DNA from: Apium graveolens | Lineage: Eukaryota; Streptophyta; Magnoliopsida; Apiales; Apiaceae | Length of the DNA: 64,000 nt | NCBI RefSeq assembly: GCF_009905375.1 | Contig: NC_133653.1 | Span: forward strand, 66,003,414-66,067,413 | Direction of reading: 5' to 3' | In this document: positions 21,152 through 32,890 of the stretch, in pieces | Layout of the letters: every line of letters starts with the position of its first letter | Numbering within the stretch: position 1 is the first letter of the stretch | Program-made: the position numbers and the translations under genes | The notes under the pieces: model-generated | Seen by the model: only the letters and a program-made list of their open reading frames with translations | Told to the model about the DNA's origin: nothing | Database searches by the model: none

Positions 21152-24100
21152 TGTAATAACCCCAATTTTTGGGAAATTTTTGAAACCCTTATGAATAGTG
21201 TTTTTGCTGAATGAGAAAACTTTTCATGCCAAACTATGTAGGGGTTCTGATATGGATATTCTGAGATTTTATTAGTACTTTATATGGGATATAAGTGTAT
21301 GTAAAGATCGTCAGAATCCAAATCCGAACACTTTGATTTTTCCCGGAAATCCACTAGATACGGAAAGAATTGAGAAAAAGGTAACAGGATAAAAAGGATT
21401 TAAATTAAAGGATTATAAGAGAGGATCATAAAAAGGAATATAATGTATTGAGATAGGTTAAGGGAACCTAAGTAATAAGATCCCGGGTATGATCCCTCAA
21501 ACGATAAACGAGAACGAAAGTTAAGCGAACCGTATAACAGATCAGCGGTCATTAGGCAAACAATTAGGAAGTTAATCAAAGGGATTAGAGAGAGTGATGT
21601 CACCCAACCAATGAGAAGAGGACAAGGAGGGAAGGATGGCATCACCACATGACATAGGCATGACATGGGAAGGAAGGAGGTGTGGTTGAATGAGAACCAC
21701 ACAAATTCAAGGGCAACAAGGTAATTGACTAAATCAAACACAAAACCAATCAACCAAGCCAAGCAAATCACTTTCATCAAAATCAAAAAAAAAAAAGAAA
21801 CCAAGGCATTGTTCTTCATGCTCTCGGCCCTTTTCTTAAAAAAATGAAAGTCCAAGTTCCTCCACTTACTATTTAGCAAGGTAATTATCTAAGCTTCCCC
21901 ATGGATAGTTACATACTTCCTATAAGTTTAAGCTTCTAATTCCAAGCCAATCTTTTTCTATAAATCATGAAAGAAGATGGTGAATAGTGTTTTTTAAGAA
22001 CTAAAATTTGTTTTCTTGAAGTTTTGTTTAGATTAAGCTTGGATAAGGACTTTAAGGGTGATTCCAAGCCATTCTCTTGATTCTCCACTCTTCAAGGAAG
22101 GTATATCATCTCCAAACCCTAGATTCCTATGTATTATAAGATGATTTTGATTAGTAGGATGATATTGTAGCTTGATGTTGGTGATTTAGAGTTTGGGATT
22201 GAAATGGTATTGAATCGGATTGGTAAATGTTGTTGTTTTGATTAAAAGATTGTAGTATAGTTAAATTCAAGCTTAGGCATAAGTATGAATGTTAAAATTG
22301 AATTGGTTGGGCTTGTTATGATGTGATAAGGATGGATGTTGGTTGTATGTTGGATTTGAGGTTGAATTGGGTTGGTTTTGAATGGTTTTAAATTGGGAAA
22401 TCGGGTAAACATAGCCGTCGTAACGTCCGATTTTCTTTAGACTGTTTTTGTGCATAACATTAGGACCCGAGAACCCCCTGCTAGATTATGACCACTGCCA
22501 TTTTTAGATAGCTCATGTTACGAGCTTCGTTTTGATATGTAGTTCGTTCGATTCCGATGCACGGTTTAGGAGAAATGACCGTTTCAAGTAACGGCATTTC
22601 GCGAACGAAACTTTTCCCCTCGCCTTACTTTGAAACATAGGTTAAAGACCAAAAAGGGTTATTTAATGTATGAAACATTTATGGTAAGTGTGCTAGGCAG
22701 TTAGTAAGACACTCGCGAAGGAATCGCCTTAAAACTCATAAAGGTTAAATTATTAAAAATGGTGGAGCCGAGGGTACCCGAGTGACTTAAGCGAGCCAGT
22801 AAGCGCAAAATAAGCGTTAGAGTCTAAGTTAGTTAAAGTATAGATTTACAAGTGACTTTGGTTTAATTCCAACTTACTTGTTGTTTATAGGTTACCAGAC
22901 TCGTCCTGAGCCTTTTATCACCCCAAGTCGCTCAGGCAAGTTTTCTACCCGTTATAACTGTTGTTGTGATGAATATATGTATTTGCATTATCTTGCGATA
23001 GATGCATGTTGGTTAATTAGCAAATGTTGCAATATATTGAAGCATGCTGCTATGGTATACATATATGCATGCCTGTTTTGTATTCTTTCCATATATATCT
23101 GTTGATTCAGTTGATAATACCTATGCTAGAGGATAGCGGTAATTTGCATATACCCTTAGTACAGGGACCCAAAGGTGAAAATATTTTCTAAAACCGGGAG
23201 TCGAGGATCCCGAGTAGATTTTGTATATATGGATATAAATATATATATATATATACTTATATATATATATGGTCATAGTTTTCAAAACTATTAATCGAAT
23301 AAGGTTTATTCGATAACTTTAACTTTATTTTATTATTGAATATTATTTCGAATATTATTCGAAGTCGTATGACTCCTTTATATTAAATGAATATTATTTT
23401 GAATATTCATTCGAGGACTTATGACTCCTTTTATTTTATTATCTGAATATTATTTGAATATTCATTTGAGGGCTTATGACTCTTTTATATTATTTATTGA
23501 ATATTATTTGAATATTCATTCGAGGGCTTATGACTCAGTTTATATTATTTAATGAATATTATTTAAATATTCATTTGAGGATCTATGACTCCGATTATTT
23601 GATGAGATATATTCTTTATTTTATTAAAGAATAAGGTGTCAATAATCAAACTTATTTTCGATTATTCAAATAAAGATAGTACTTTCATATAAGTACATCT
23701 TTGGTTATTTAATACTCGTTTCAAGTATAAGTTTTAATACTTCTACTTCAATTATTTTTATAAAGATTATTCTTTATGGGAATATTATTTAAATAATAAT
23801 ATTCAGTCATTTTCTAAATATTCTGGGGACTGATTTACTTCATTAAATCAGCTTTACTCCAAACACTCTATAAAGTGTTTTCGAGTCTTTAAAATCATTT
23901 TTAAAAGTTAGAGTGGATCCCAAAACTCATTTTTATATTTAAGATCTTCCTTTTTAAGGGGATTTAAATACTCGCTCAAAACTTGAGGGATCCGTCTCTG
24001 TGGTGTATTTTATATTCGCAACACGGTTGCAGTTTCGGTAAATGAATTGATTACTTACCCAACGTTCGGGAAGTAAGTCCATCTATTGAGTCGGCATAAG

Positions 24101-25376
24101 CAACATGGGCTCAGTGGGCGTCCATGATAGTGTAAGTGGCTCAGTGGGAGTCCATCAAATGCATAAGTGGCTGAGTGGCAGTCCAGCATAAGGTCCTATT
24201 ACGATCAGGGTGATGACCAGTGGGGAATTCGTCCATCTACTAGTAGAAAAGGTTACTTATGGGTATCTTTGCCTGATCAACAAGATATCTGGTTTATGCC
24301 AAAATTCTTTTCCTTTCCAAACTTATTGGATATTGCAATTCTGTTCATACTTTACATGACAGAGGTTTTCAGGAAATGTATAAAGGAAGATGTATATGTG
24401 GATATATATATATATATATCAGAACTTAATGAAGTATGTCATAACTTCATTTCCTTTAATAATATTTTAAAGATTTAATCTATTCAAATCTTGTCTTGTA
24501 GTCTTATTAATGTGATGAACTGTTGAAAGCTCATTATACTTTGAACAATGGTAGTTCAAGTAGCTTTATAAATGATATAAGTGTAGTGAAGTATTTGGTA
24601 ACTTCATCTTTTGAACTTATATGTAATTAATAATTGTCTTATGAATGACAAAGATTTTCAGAAAAACGTTGAGACAAGGTTAGATATATGAGATCACCTT
24701 GCAACGATATTTTTTTATATACAGTTATACACTGGGACTTTGTGTATATTATGCATGGAAGAGGACTTCCAATATTTTGAAAAGTATATATGTATATATA
24801 CTGAATATTTTACGACTTCATCGCATTAAGATATCAAACTTGGTTCATTTATTTTGACCAAGACTTTCATGAGTATTATGAGTAGGCTCATATATTGTTA
24901 ATCATTATACATATTATTTTGGTGGGCTTGCTGCTCACCCTTGCTTTCTTATTTCATCACACAACATCAGATAGATAAGATGAACAGGACCAAGCTCCTA
25001 ATTCGCAAGCGGATAGGAAACGTTCTGCAGCTTTCTGGAAGCGTTGAGGCCGCTGTAGCTGAGGTAGAAATTACCAATAGGCTAAGTTTTCAACTAATAA
25101 TGTACCAGACTGATGTATATTATGAATTGTAATAATGGCAAAGAAATGTAAATTATCCAGAAAACCTTTTAAGGTGTATTGACATATAATTGTGGAATAA
25201 AACGACTTGTGATTATTTTTGGATATTCATCTCTGAGACTATAACTTGTGGTGTGTGTGTGTATATTGTGGGGTCACAGTAAAGAGTAGTTGATTGTTTA
25301 ATAAGATTGGGTGTTGTTAAGGGAAGTGGAACTCATGACAACCCGGATCCCCGACCCCGGATTTGGGGGTGTTACA
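21152..25376 (+). repeat. 3' LTR of Tekay-B (4225 bp)
   Basis: Same content as the 5' LTR: TA tract 23240-23270, minisatellite-like array 23333-23593, triple repeat 24104-24192, stem-loop 24921-24939, short ORF 24980-25132. The two copies differ at few sites, mostly single substitutions and A- or TA-run lengths. Confidence 0.95.
24980..25132 (+). CDS. Short basic ORF in Tekay-B 3' LTR (50 aa)
   Basis: Same frame and length as the copy at 15180-15332, beginning MNRTKLLIRKRIG, with one visible residue change (P to L in the NVPQL stretch). Confidence 0.3.
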   Translation: MNRTKLLIRKRIGNVLQLSGSVEAAVAEVEITNRLSFQLIMYQTDVYYEL

Positions 25377-26130
25377 ACCTTAGAACTCACTGTTAGGTTT
25401 TAACCATTGCCATGATTAGATAGTTCATGTTACGAGCTTCGTTTTGATATGTGGCTCGCTTGAATCCGATGTACGGTTTAGGAGAAATGACTATTCTAAG
25501 TAACGGCGTTTCGCGAACGAACCATTACCCCTCGCCTTACCTTGAAACATTGGTTAAGGCCCTTAAATGACTAATTGGATTATGAAACAATTATGTAAAG
25601 TGGGTTAGACAGTTGGTAGGGTACTCGCGAAAGAAACGCCTTAAAACTCTTAATGGATAATTTATTAAAAATGGTGGAGTCGATGGTACTCGAGCGACTT
25701 AAGTGAATCGTTAAGCGCAAAAGCAAACGTTAGGGTCTAATTGGTTAAAGTATAGATTCATAAGCAACTTGGGTTTAATTCCAACTTATATGTTGTTTAT
25801 AGGTTACCAGACTCGTCCCAAGTCATTTATCACCCCCAGTCGCTCAGGCAAGTTTTCTACCCGTTACACTGTTGTTGTGATGTATATATGTATATGCATT
25901 ATCTTGTGATAGATGCATAATGGTTAATTAGCAAATCTTGTGATATATTGGAGCATGCTGATATGGGATATATGCATGTCTGTTTCGTAATCTTCATATC
26001 TATCTGTTGATTCCAATGCTTATAGTTGCATAATACCTATGCTAGAGATAAGCAGTAATTGCGTATACCCTTAGTATAGGGGACCCAAAGGTGAACATTT
26101 TTCTAAAACCGGGAGTCGATGTTCCCGAGT

Positions 26131-26166
26131 ATATTATATATATATATATAGATAGATAGATAGATA
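26131..26166. repeat. TA/GATA microsatellite in Tekay-A 5' LTR
   Basis: TATA-rich run followed by four to five GATA units. The 3' LTR copy (59968-60005) has a different TA/GATA mix. Confidence 0.85.
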
Positions 26167-26220
26167 TAGTTTTCAAAACTATTAATTGAATAAGGTTTAT
26201 TCGATAACTTTATTTTTATT

Positions 26221-26432
26221 AGTGAATAATACTTTGAATATTCATTCGAGGACTTATGACTCGGTTTATTTTATTTAATGAATAATACTTTGAATATTTA
26301 TTCGAGGACTTATGACTCGGTTTATTTTATTTAATGAATAATACTTTGAATATTCGTTCAAGGACTTATGACTCGGTTTATTTTATTTAATGAATATTAT
26401 TTTGAATATTCATTCGAGGACTTATGACTCCA
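26221..26432 (+). repeat. 57-bp tandem array in Tekay-A 5' LTR
   Basis: Four units with a 57-bp period, each GAATAATACTTTGAATATTC then ATTCGAGGACTTATGACTC then GGTTTATTTTATTTAAT. The last unit diverges. The unit is related to, but shorter than, that in Tekay-B. Confidence 0.9.
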
Positions 26433-26938
26433 ATTATTTACTAAATAATATTCTTTATCTTATTAAAGAATAATGTTTCGATAATCAAACTTATTTTCGA
26501 TTATTTAAATAGAGATAGTACTTTCATATAAGTATATCTTTGGTTATTTAATATACATTTCAAGTATAAGTTTTAAAACTTCTACTTCAATTATTTTTAT
26601 AAGGATTATCCTTTTGGGAATATTATTTAAATAATAATATTCAGATATTTTCTAATATATGGGGACTGATTTATGTCATTAAATCAGCATTACTCCAAAC
26701 ATTCTTAAAAGTGTTTTCGAGTCTTCAAAATGATTTCAAAAGTTAGAGCGGATCCCAAAACTCATTTTTATATTTAAGATCTTCCTTTCAAAGGGGATTT
26801 AAATACTCGCTCAAAACCTGAGGGCTCCGACTCTGTGGTGTATTTATATTCGCAACAAGGTTGCTATTTTGATAAATGAATTGATTACTTACCCAACGTT
26901 CGGGAAGTAAGTCCATCTATTGAGTCGGCATAAGCAAC

Positions 26939-27027
26939 ATGGGCTCAGTGGGCGTCCATGAAAGTGTAAGTGGCTCAGTGGGAGTCCATCAAATGCGTAA
27001 GTGGCTGAGTGGCAGTCCAGCATAAGG
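26939..27027 (+). repeat. Triple ~29-bp repeat in Tekay-A 5' LTR
   Basis: The same three-unit block as in Tekay-B, with the GTGGCTCAGTGGGAGTCCA core in unit 2. Confidence 0.85.
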
Positions 27028-27540
27028 TCCTATTGCGGCTAGGGTGATGACCAGTGGGGAATTCGTCCATCTACTAGTAGAAAAGGTTACTTATTGGTAT
27101 CTTTGCCTGATCAGCAAGATATCGGGTTTATGCCAAAATTCTTTTCTTTCCAAAATTAATTGGATATTACAAACTCTATTCATACTTTACATGACAGAGG
27201 TTTCCAGGAAATGTATAAGAGATATATATGTGGATATATATATCGGGACTTAATGAAGTACCTCGTAACTTCATTTTATTCAATAATATTTCAAAGATTT
27301 AATATATTCAAGTCTTAACTTGTGGTCTCATCAATGGGATGAACTTTTGAAACTTATTATACTTTGAACAGTGGTAGTTCATGTAGTTTTATAAAAATGG
27401 TATAAGTATAGTGAAGTAATTGGTAACTTCATCTTCCTTTAAGCTTATATCCAGTAAGTAATTACCTTACACTTGATAAAGGATTCTAGTAAGTTATCCA
27501 TTTAGATACTTGCATTATTGTTTACACTATATATTATCTT

Positions 27541-27558
27541 GTGAGCTGTAATGCTCAC
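27541..27558 (+). promoter_or_regulatory. Stem-loop near the end of Tekay-A 5' LTR
   Basis: GTGAGC-TGTAAT-GCTCAC, a perfect 6-bp stem with a 6-nt loop, at the same place as the Tekay-B stem-loop although loop and stem bases differ. Confidence 0.55.
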
Positions 27559-27599
27559 TCTTGCTTCATTTCTTCATCACACAACAACAGTTAGGAAAG

Positions 27600-27732
27600 A
27601 TGGCCAGACTCAAGCAAACCCAGCGCAAGCGCGTGGGAAGCGTCCCGCGTCTTCACGTTGATATCATAGCTACTATAGCTACAGAGGTAGATCTATTTGT
27701 AGATCAGGCATTCTACTTTTGGGAATCAATTA
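27600..27732 (+). pseudogene. Short basic ORF of Tekay-A 5' LTR, cut by Tekay-C
   Basis: It opens MARLKQTQRKRVGSVPRL and runs into the Tekay-C insertion at 27733. The intact counterpart is at 61431-61619. The first ten or so residues resemble the histone H3 tail (MAR-KQT-RK), which may be chance. Confidence 0.35.
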
Positions 27733-30700
27733 TGTGGTGCCCTCCAAACCCGGGTCAGAAGTTTGGGGTCCACACTCACACCTTATTTATAACCTGCTTA
27801 TAACAATAATAAAGATAATAATAATATATGCAGTGACCCTACTTACCAACCACCACGGACCGCAACAGGTTAAAGTATGCACACAAGCCAAACACACTAA
27901 TATATTACAAACCGTTCAAATCCCAACTATTCCAAACTCAAAACTGAGTATTAAACTTTATTACAACTTTTACAACCTTAAATTATCCCAGAAGAAGCCT
28001 ACTAGCTCAGCTTCCTCAACCTGAACCTGAACCTGAACCCGAACCCCTAGCTCTCGCGCTGGACTGGGGATCCTCTTTACCAACTGGTTCCTTTTTAACT
28101 GGAAAGAATATAAACAACATCGCACAAATGAGCTAACTAGCTCAGCAAGTCACAATGACAAAACTGAGAATAATGATCATCAGGTGAACATGATTATGAT
28201 ATCAAGTGAACAATGGATTATGATTTAGAATTGGATCTTATACTTTTAATTTAAAAACCAAGGTTAGGTTGCTGATCAGTCACGCACTAACCCTGAGTAA
28301 GGCACACAGCATTGCTCTAACTACTGGATCCAAGGTACACATTGGCCTAACTTGACCATTGTATGGTCTGACCATGAATCTGGTCCACAATTTTATAAAA
28401 ACAATCCAATTCTAACATAATAACAGAATATGCAATAATAAAAAATAACCAGAATCATTAACAACAATGAGTGTTTAACAATGAAAGGGTTTCAATCTTT
28501 GTAAGGATCAATAAGATAATTTAAAAGCTTGGATGCTGGGTAATGAAATAATTGGATAACAAAGGAATCAACATTCCAGGGTTTCAAAGATTTGGGCTTT
28601 CAAAGCATAAATTACAATGGTTTGAAGGTATAAGCAATCTGGTTCCGTGTTTTATATTTAATATGTATGTATTTGTGGAGTAGTATTGTATACTTGAGGT
28701 TCGTGTTTAGGTATACAACAATCAATGGTATAGAAAGAATAAGGTTCATGGCTCAAGAACAATAACTGGAATCAGGGTTTGGGTTTCAGTGCTTCAAGCA
28801 CTTGCAATATCAACATGACTATCAAGTACTATAATATCTCGAGAAAGTTCAGAACACTTGCCTGGTATTAGCTTACTACACTGCACTCGCTTCCAATCAC
28901 AATCGTCTTACTCCTCAACTACCTGTTTCCATTTCCTATGCCTTGCCTCTTCTGCTCACATATCAAAAGCATCTATCAATCATCAACTCATAGGATTCTA
29001 TTCAACACATACTTCTATCTACCCTTCGTTTTACCCAAATCCGATTAACGGATTGAAAGTTATGCAATAATCAAGTAAACACCGAATTTATAGATCGATA
29101 GTCAACCAACATATCACATATAACACATAATACGTCACATAATCAATGACATATCATTTATAAAGACATTTCGGGTCATAAATAGGCTTTCTGGTATTTA
29201 AAATGATTTTTAAAACATTTTTTCAGAATTAGAACGGGTCGTTGGATCAATTTCGGATTAATAAACAGGGTTCGGTTGGCCAATTCTGGCTCCGAAATAA
29301 TTTTAGAATAATTATCTAGCCTTGGAAATAATTTAGAATAATATTTTAAAGCTCGAAACTATTTTTCAGAATTTTTAAATCATTTTTAAATAATTAAATC
29401 TAATTAAATAATTGATTAAAATCAATTAATAATTAATTAAATCAATTAATCAATTAATTTTTGAATTAATTGACCAATTAATCAATTAAAAATTAACTGA
29501 AATTAATTAACTAATTAATTCAGATTTATTTTTGAATTAAAAATAATTTTCAGAATTAAAATACTAATTTTTAGAATTTTCAGAAATTAAAAATGAATTT
29601 TTATACTAAAAATAAATAGTAAATATGATTTTTAAACATTTTTAAAACAGGAATCCTAAATTTGCAAAGTCAGGAAACTTCAGGGACCAAACTGCATCAT
29701 TTTCAAAATTATAGGTACTAAACTGTAATTTTCTAGCCCCGTCGCCGGAAAATACAGGGGTGGCCGGAGAACACGTTCCCGGCGTCCTCACCCCACCAAC
29801 ACCTCCAGATCACATCTATATTTCACAAGGAACTCAACCATACCAACAAATCATTCTAATCATCCCTGAGTTGGCCGGAATTTGGCCGTGAAGTTTTCCA
29901 GTTTCCGGCATACTTCGGAAAATTTCAAAGACAACTCCCTTCTCTACAGACCTCGGTGATTCATGAAAGTTATACGACTAGATTGCAAATTTCACAGGGA
30001 ACACAATCCACTATATCACAACATCAATCTATTCCAGAATAAGAAACCCCCAAATTTCAATTAAGAACATTCAGACGGGTTATAAACCCTAATTTTGAAA
30101 TTCGAAAATCAAACTCAAATTTGAACATGTTATTGAAATCCAAATCAGACGTATAATATATCAAAATTATCAGGAAAACAAGCTCTATAACTCATCAAAT
30201 CATACAAACAATCATCCGAACAAAAATTCATATTTTTAATAAATTTAATTCGAAAATAAATAAAATTATAGAAAATAAACCTTGATTTCTGCAGTAAAAC
30301 AAAGCTCAGAATCTGGTAGAACACTTCAAATCCTTCGTTTTGGTTACTCAAGCTTTGAAAACAGAGATTGGTAACGCCTTCGTTTTGTTGTTTAATTTTT
30401 AGAACAGTTTATGTAATTAGGGTTTTTCTCTGAAAATTATAAAATTAACTATCTGCAAATGATTTTGATACGAAATAAAATACGGTAAAAGGCTATTTAT
30501 AATTACGGAAAATTAGTATCCCGTTGGATCATTCCGGATATAAAACGGTACGTTTATTAATAAAAACTGATCCAAACGGTATCGGTTTTCGGGATAATTA
30601 TCCAAATCAGTACAATTTGTACTGCGGTCTTGGTCTCAGCGCCTGGTTACACGTATTACGAAGTGATAATTGTGATAGTTTAATAAAAAGCTCCCGTTTA

Positions 30701-31181
30701 TCGAAAATACGGGTTTTATTGATTTACCGAAACGAATATAGTATCGAAAATGTTGCGCCGGGACCCGCACAGAACAAACCGTACGCCGGATCGAAAAAGT
30801 CGAAACACGGAATATGCTCGGAATATTACAATTAGGTTAGGAAGGAGTTCTCGAAAGAGTTTCGGGTTTCAAAAACGTAACAACGGTTGATGTCGGTTGG
30901 TTCCCGTTTTTATAAAATAGATTTTACATACTCGGAAAAAGATTTTAGAAATTTCATATGATTCATATAGATCCATAAATCAACATAAAAATAATTAGGA
31001 AGATATGACAATTATTTATATTTTATTTTGGACATATAAAAATTAAAATACTCAATTAATATTATTTTTGAATATCCAAGTACAGATATCACTTAACAAT
31101 TAACTCACAGAATAGATACTGAACACACATAATAATTATTTAATAGCAAAAATAATTACACGATATATCCCGGATATTACA
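27733..31181 (-). repeat. 3' LTR of Tekay-C (3449 bp)
   Basis: It aligns with 37014-39995. It holds a CCTGAA run (about 28015-28045), the AATTAATC-rich block at 29385-29525 and, uniquely, about 450 bp (about 29850-30300) missing from the other LTR. Its outer end reads GCCCTCCAAACCCGGG. Confidence 0.93.
29385..29525. repeat. AATTAATC-rich low-complexity block in Tekay-C 3' LTR
   Basis: An irregular series of AATTAAT, AATCAATT and TTAATTGA words, self-complementary over much of its length. The sister copy is at about 38655-38795. Confidence 0.8.
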
Positions 31182-31217
31182 TCCTTCCCCCCTTGAAAGG
31201 ATTCTGTCCTCAGAATC
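31182..31217 (-). promoter_or_regulatory. Polypurine tract and upstream hairpin of Tekay-C
   Basis: The minus strand reads GATTCTG-AGGA-CAGAATC (31217-31200), a perfect 7-bp stem, then CCTTTCAAGGGGGGAAGGA up to the LTR. The hairpin sits 2 bp after the pol stop codon, as in Tekay-A and B, but with T-A/C-G exchanged for C-G pairs. Confidence 0.85.
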
Positions 31218-31219
31218 TC

Positions 31220-32866
31220 CTAAGAAAACAAATGAGGGTACTTTCCTCTCATATTACTTTCTAACTCCCAGGTTGACTCTTCAACCTTTGGGTTTCTCCA
31301 CAATACTCTTACTAACTTTACCACTTTATTTCTCAATACTTTCTCCCTTTCCTCTAGAATCTCTATCGGACTCTCTATATATGACAAATCTTCCTGAAGC
31401 TCTATTGGCTCATATTCTATTACATGCCTGGAGTCTGGATTATATTTCTTGAGCATCGATACGTGAAAAACATTGTGAATGTGCTCCATGTGCGGTGGTA
31501 ACGCCAACTCGTAAGCTACTTTGCCAACGCGCTTTAGGATCTCAAAAGGTCCGACATATCTTGGACTCAGCTTTCCTTTCTTTCCAAACCTCGTTAGTCC
31601 TTTCCACGGTGATACTTTCACTAATACTAAGCTTCCTTCTTCAAATTCCATGTCTTTCCTTGACTGATCTGCATACTTCCTCTGACGATCTTGTGCGGCT
31701 ATTAATCTCTTCTGGATAATTTTAACAACTTCCTTTGTCTGCTGCACCAATTCAGGTCCGAGTATTTTGTGTTCTCCTACTTCGTCCCAATATAATGGAG
31801 ATCTACATTTACGTCCATAAAGGGCTTCATAGGGTGGCATCCCAATGCTGACATGATAGCTGTTGTTGTAAGCAAACTCTACCAGAGGTAAATGTTCGTC
31901 CCAACTTCCTTTGAAATCAATAGCACAAACACGTAACATGTCCTCGATTGTCTGGATTGTTCTTTCACTTTGGCCATCCGTCTGGGGGTGATAGGCCGTA
32001 CTCATATTCAGTCTTGTTCCCAAACATTCTTGAAAACTCTTCCAAAATCTTGAATTAAACCTTGGATCCCGATCAGATACAATAGACACAGGAACTCCAT
32101 GACGAACTACGATTTCCTTCAGGTACATATGGACTAACTTGTCGAGCGAAAATCTTTCGTTTATAGGCAGAAAATGAGCTGACTTGGTAAGTCTATCCAC
32201 TATAACCCAAATGACATCATGATTAGCCCTTGTCCTTGGTAATCCAACTATGAAATCCATGGTAATATGTTCCCACTTCCACTCTGGAATCTCCAATGGC
32301 TGTAGCAATTATCCGCTTGGTCTCTGATGCTCTGCTTTAACCCTCTGACAGGTATAACATTTGCTAACCCATTCCGCAATTTCCCTCTTCATGTCTGGCC
32401 ACCAATAATTCTTCTTTAAATCTCTATACATCTTGGTACTTCCTGGATGGATGGAATACCTTGAATTATGTGCCTCCTGTAGAATTTTATTTTTTAACTT
32501 TGTCACCGGTGGAATCCAAATTCTAGATGAAAACCTCAGAATACCTTGGTCATCTTTCATTATGCATAACTCTTCCCCTACCAAACGATTTATATCTTGA
32601 TCCATTACATCTTCCTGACATTTCTTTATTTTCTCTAATAATTCCGGTTGGAAAATCATACTGTACACTTTTACTTCCTCAGGCATGCAAACTCTAATCT
32701 CCAATTCCAATTTCTGAAATTCCTTATATATCTCTTCAGGTACAGACAACACATTTAAACTTTCCTTCCGACTTAGCGCGTCTGCTACAACATTCGCTTT
32801 ACTGGGATGATAATTAATCGAGCAATTATAATCCTTGATCAACTCTAACCATCTCCTTTGCCTCAT
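31220..32866 (-). pseudogene. Integrase with chromodomain-like tail (Tekay-C)
   Basis: The frame 32866-32309 gives the end of RNase H ([11 protein letters not shown]) and the HHCC zinc-binding region ([31 protein letters not shown]). An in-frame TAA (32309-32311) separates it from 32308-31220 in the same frame, which has the core D,D,E (DFIVGLP...[33 protein letters not shown]), the GKKGKLSPRYVGPFEIL region, HNVFHVSMLKKY and the final VLWRNPKVEESTWELE chromodomain-like motif. Such tails guide chromovirus integrase to heterochromatin. Confidence 0.93.
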
Positions 32867-32890
32867 ATTGAGTTCCTTCTGGGTAAATAT

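Larger units (their letters stand above)
11347..25376 (+). mobile_element. Tekay-B: long-LTR gypsy element with scrambled, decayed interior
   Basis: Identical terminal words TGTAATAAC...GTTACA, LTRs of 4230 and 4225 bp and a primer site show a complete 14.0-kb insertion in the Tekay-A 5' LTR. The flanking 5-mers are ACCCG (11342-11346) and ACCTT (25377-25381); the same place in the Tekay-A 3' LTR reads ACCCGAGAA, so the second copy has mutated. The interior holds pieces of RNase H-integrase, then gag, then unknown sequence, then the integrase end, all full of stops. It cannot encode its own proteins and is best read as non-autonomous. Confidence 0.92.
25377..27732 (+). repeat. 5' LTR of Tekay-A, segment 2
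   Basis: It continues the 10022-11346 segment and matches 59212-61561 of the 3' LTR. It carries the TA/GATA tract, the 57-bp array, the triple repeat, the stem-loop and the start of the short ORF. It begins with the mutated duplication copy of Tekay-B and ends at 27732 with AATTA, the left duplication copy of Tekay-C. Confidence 0.93.

Noticed and set aside
29705..29925. GC-richer stretch in the Tekay-C LTR as a captured gene exon
   Set aside because: No open frame of useful length, and both LTRs share its first part, so it is ordinary LTR sequence.
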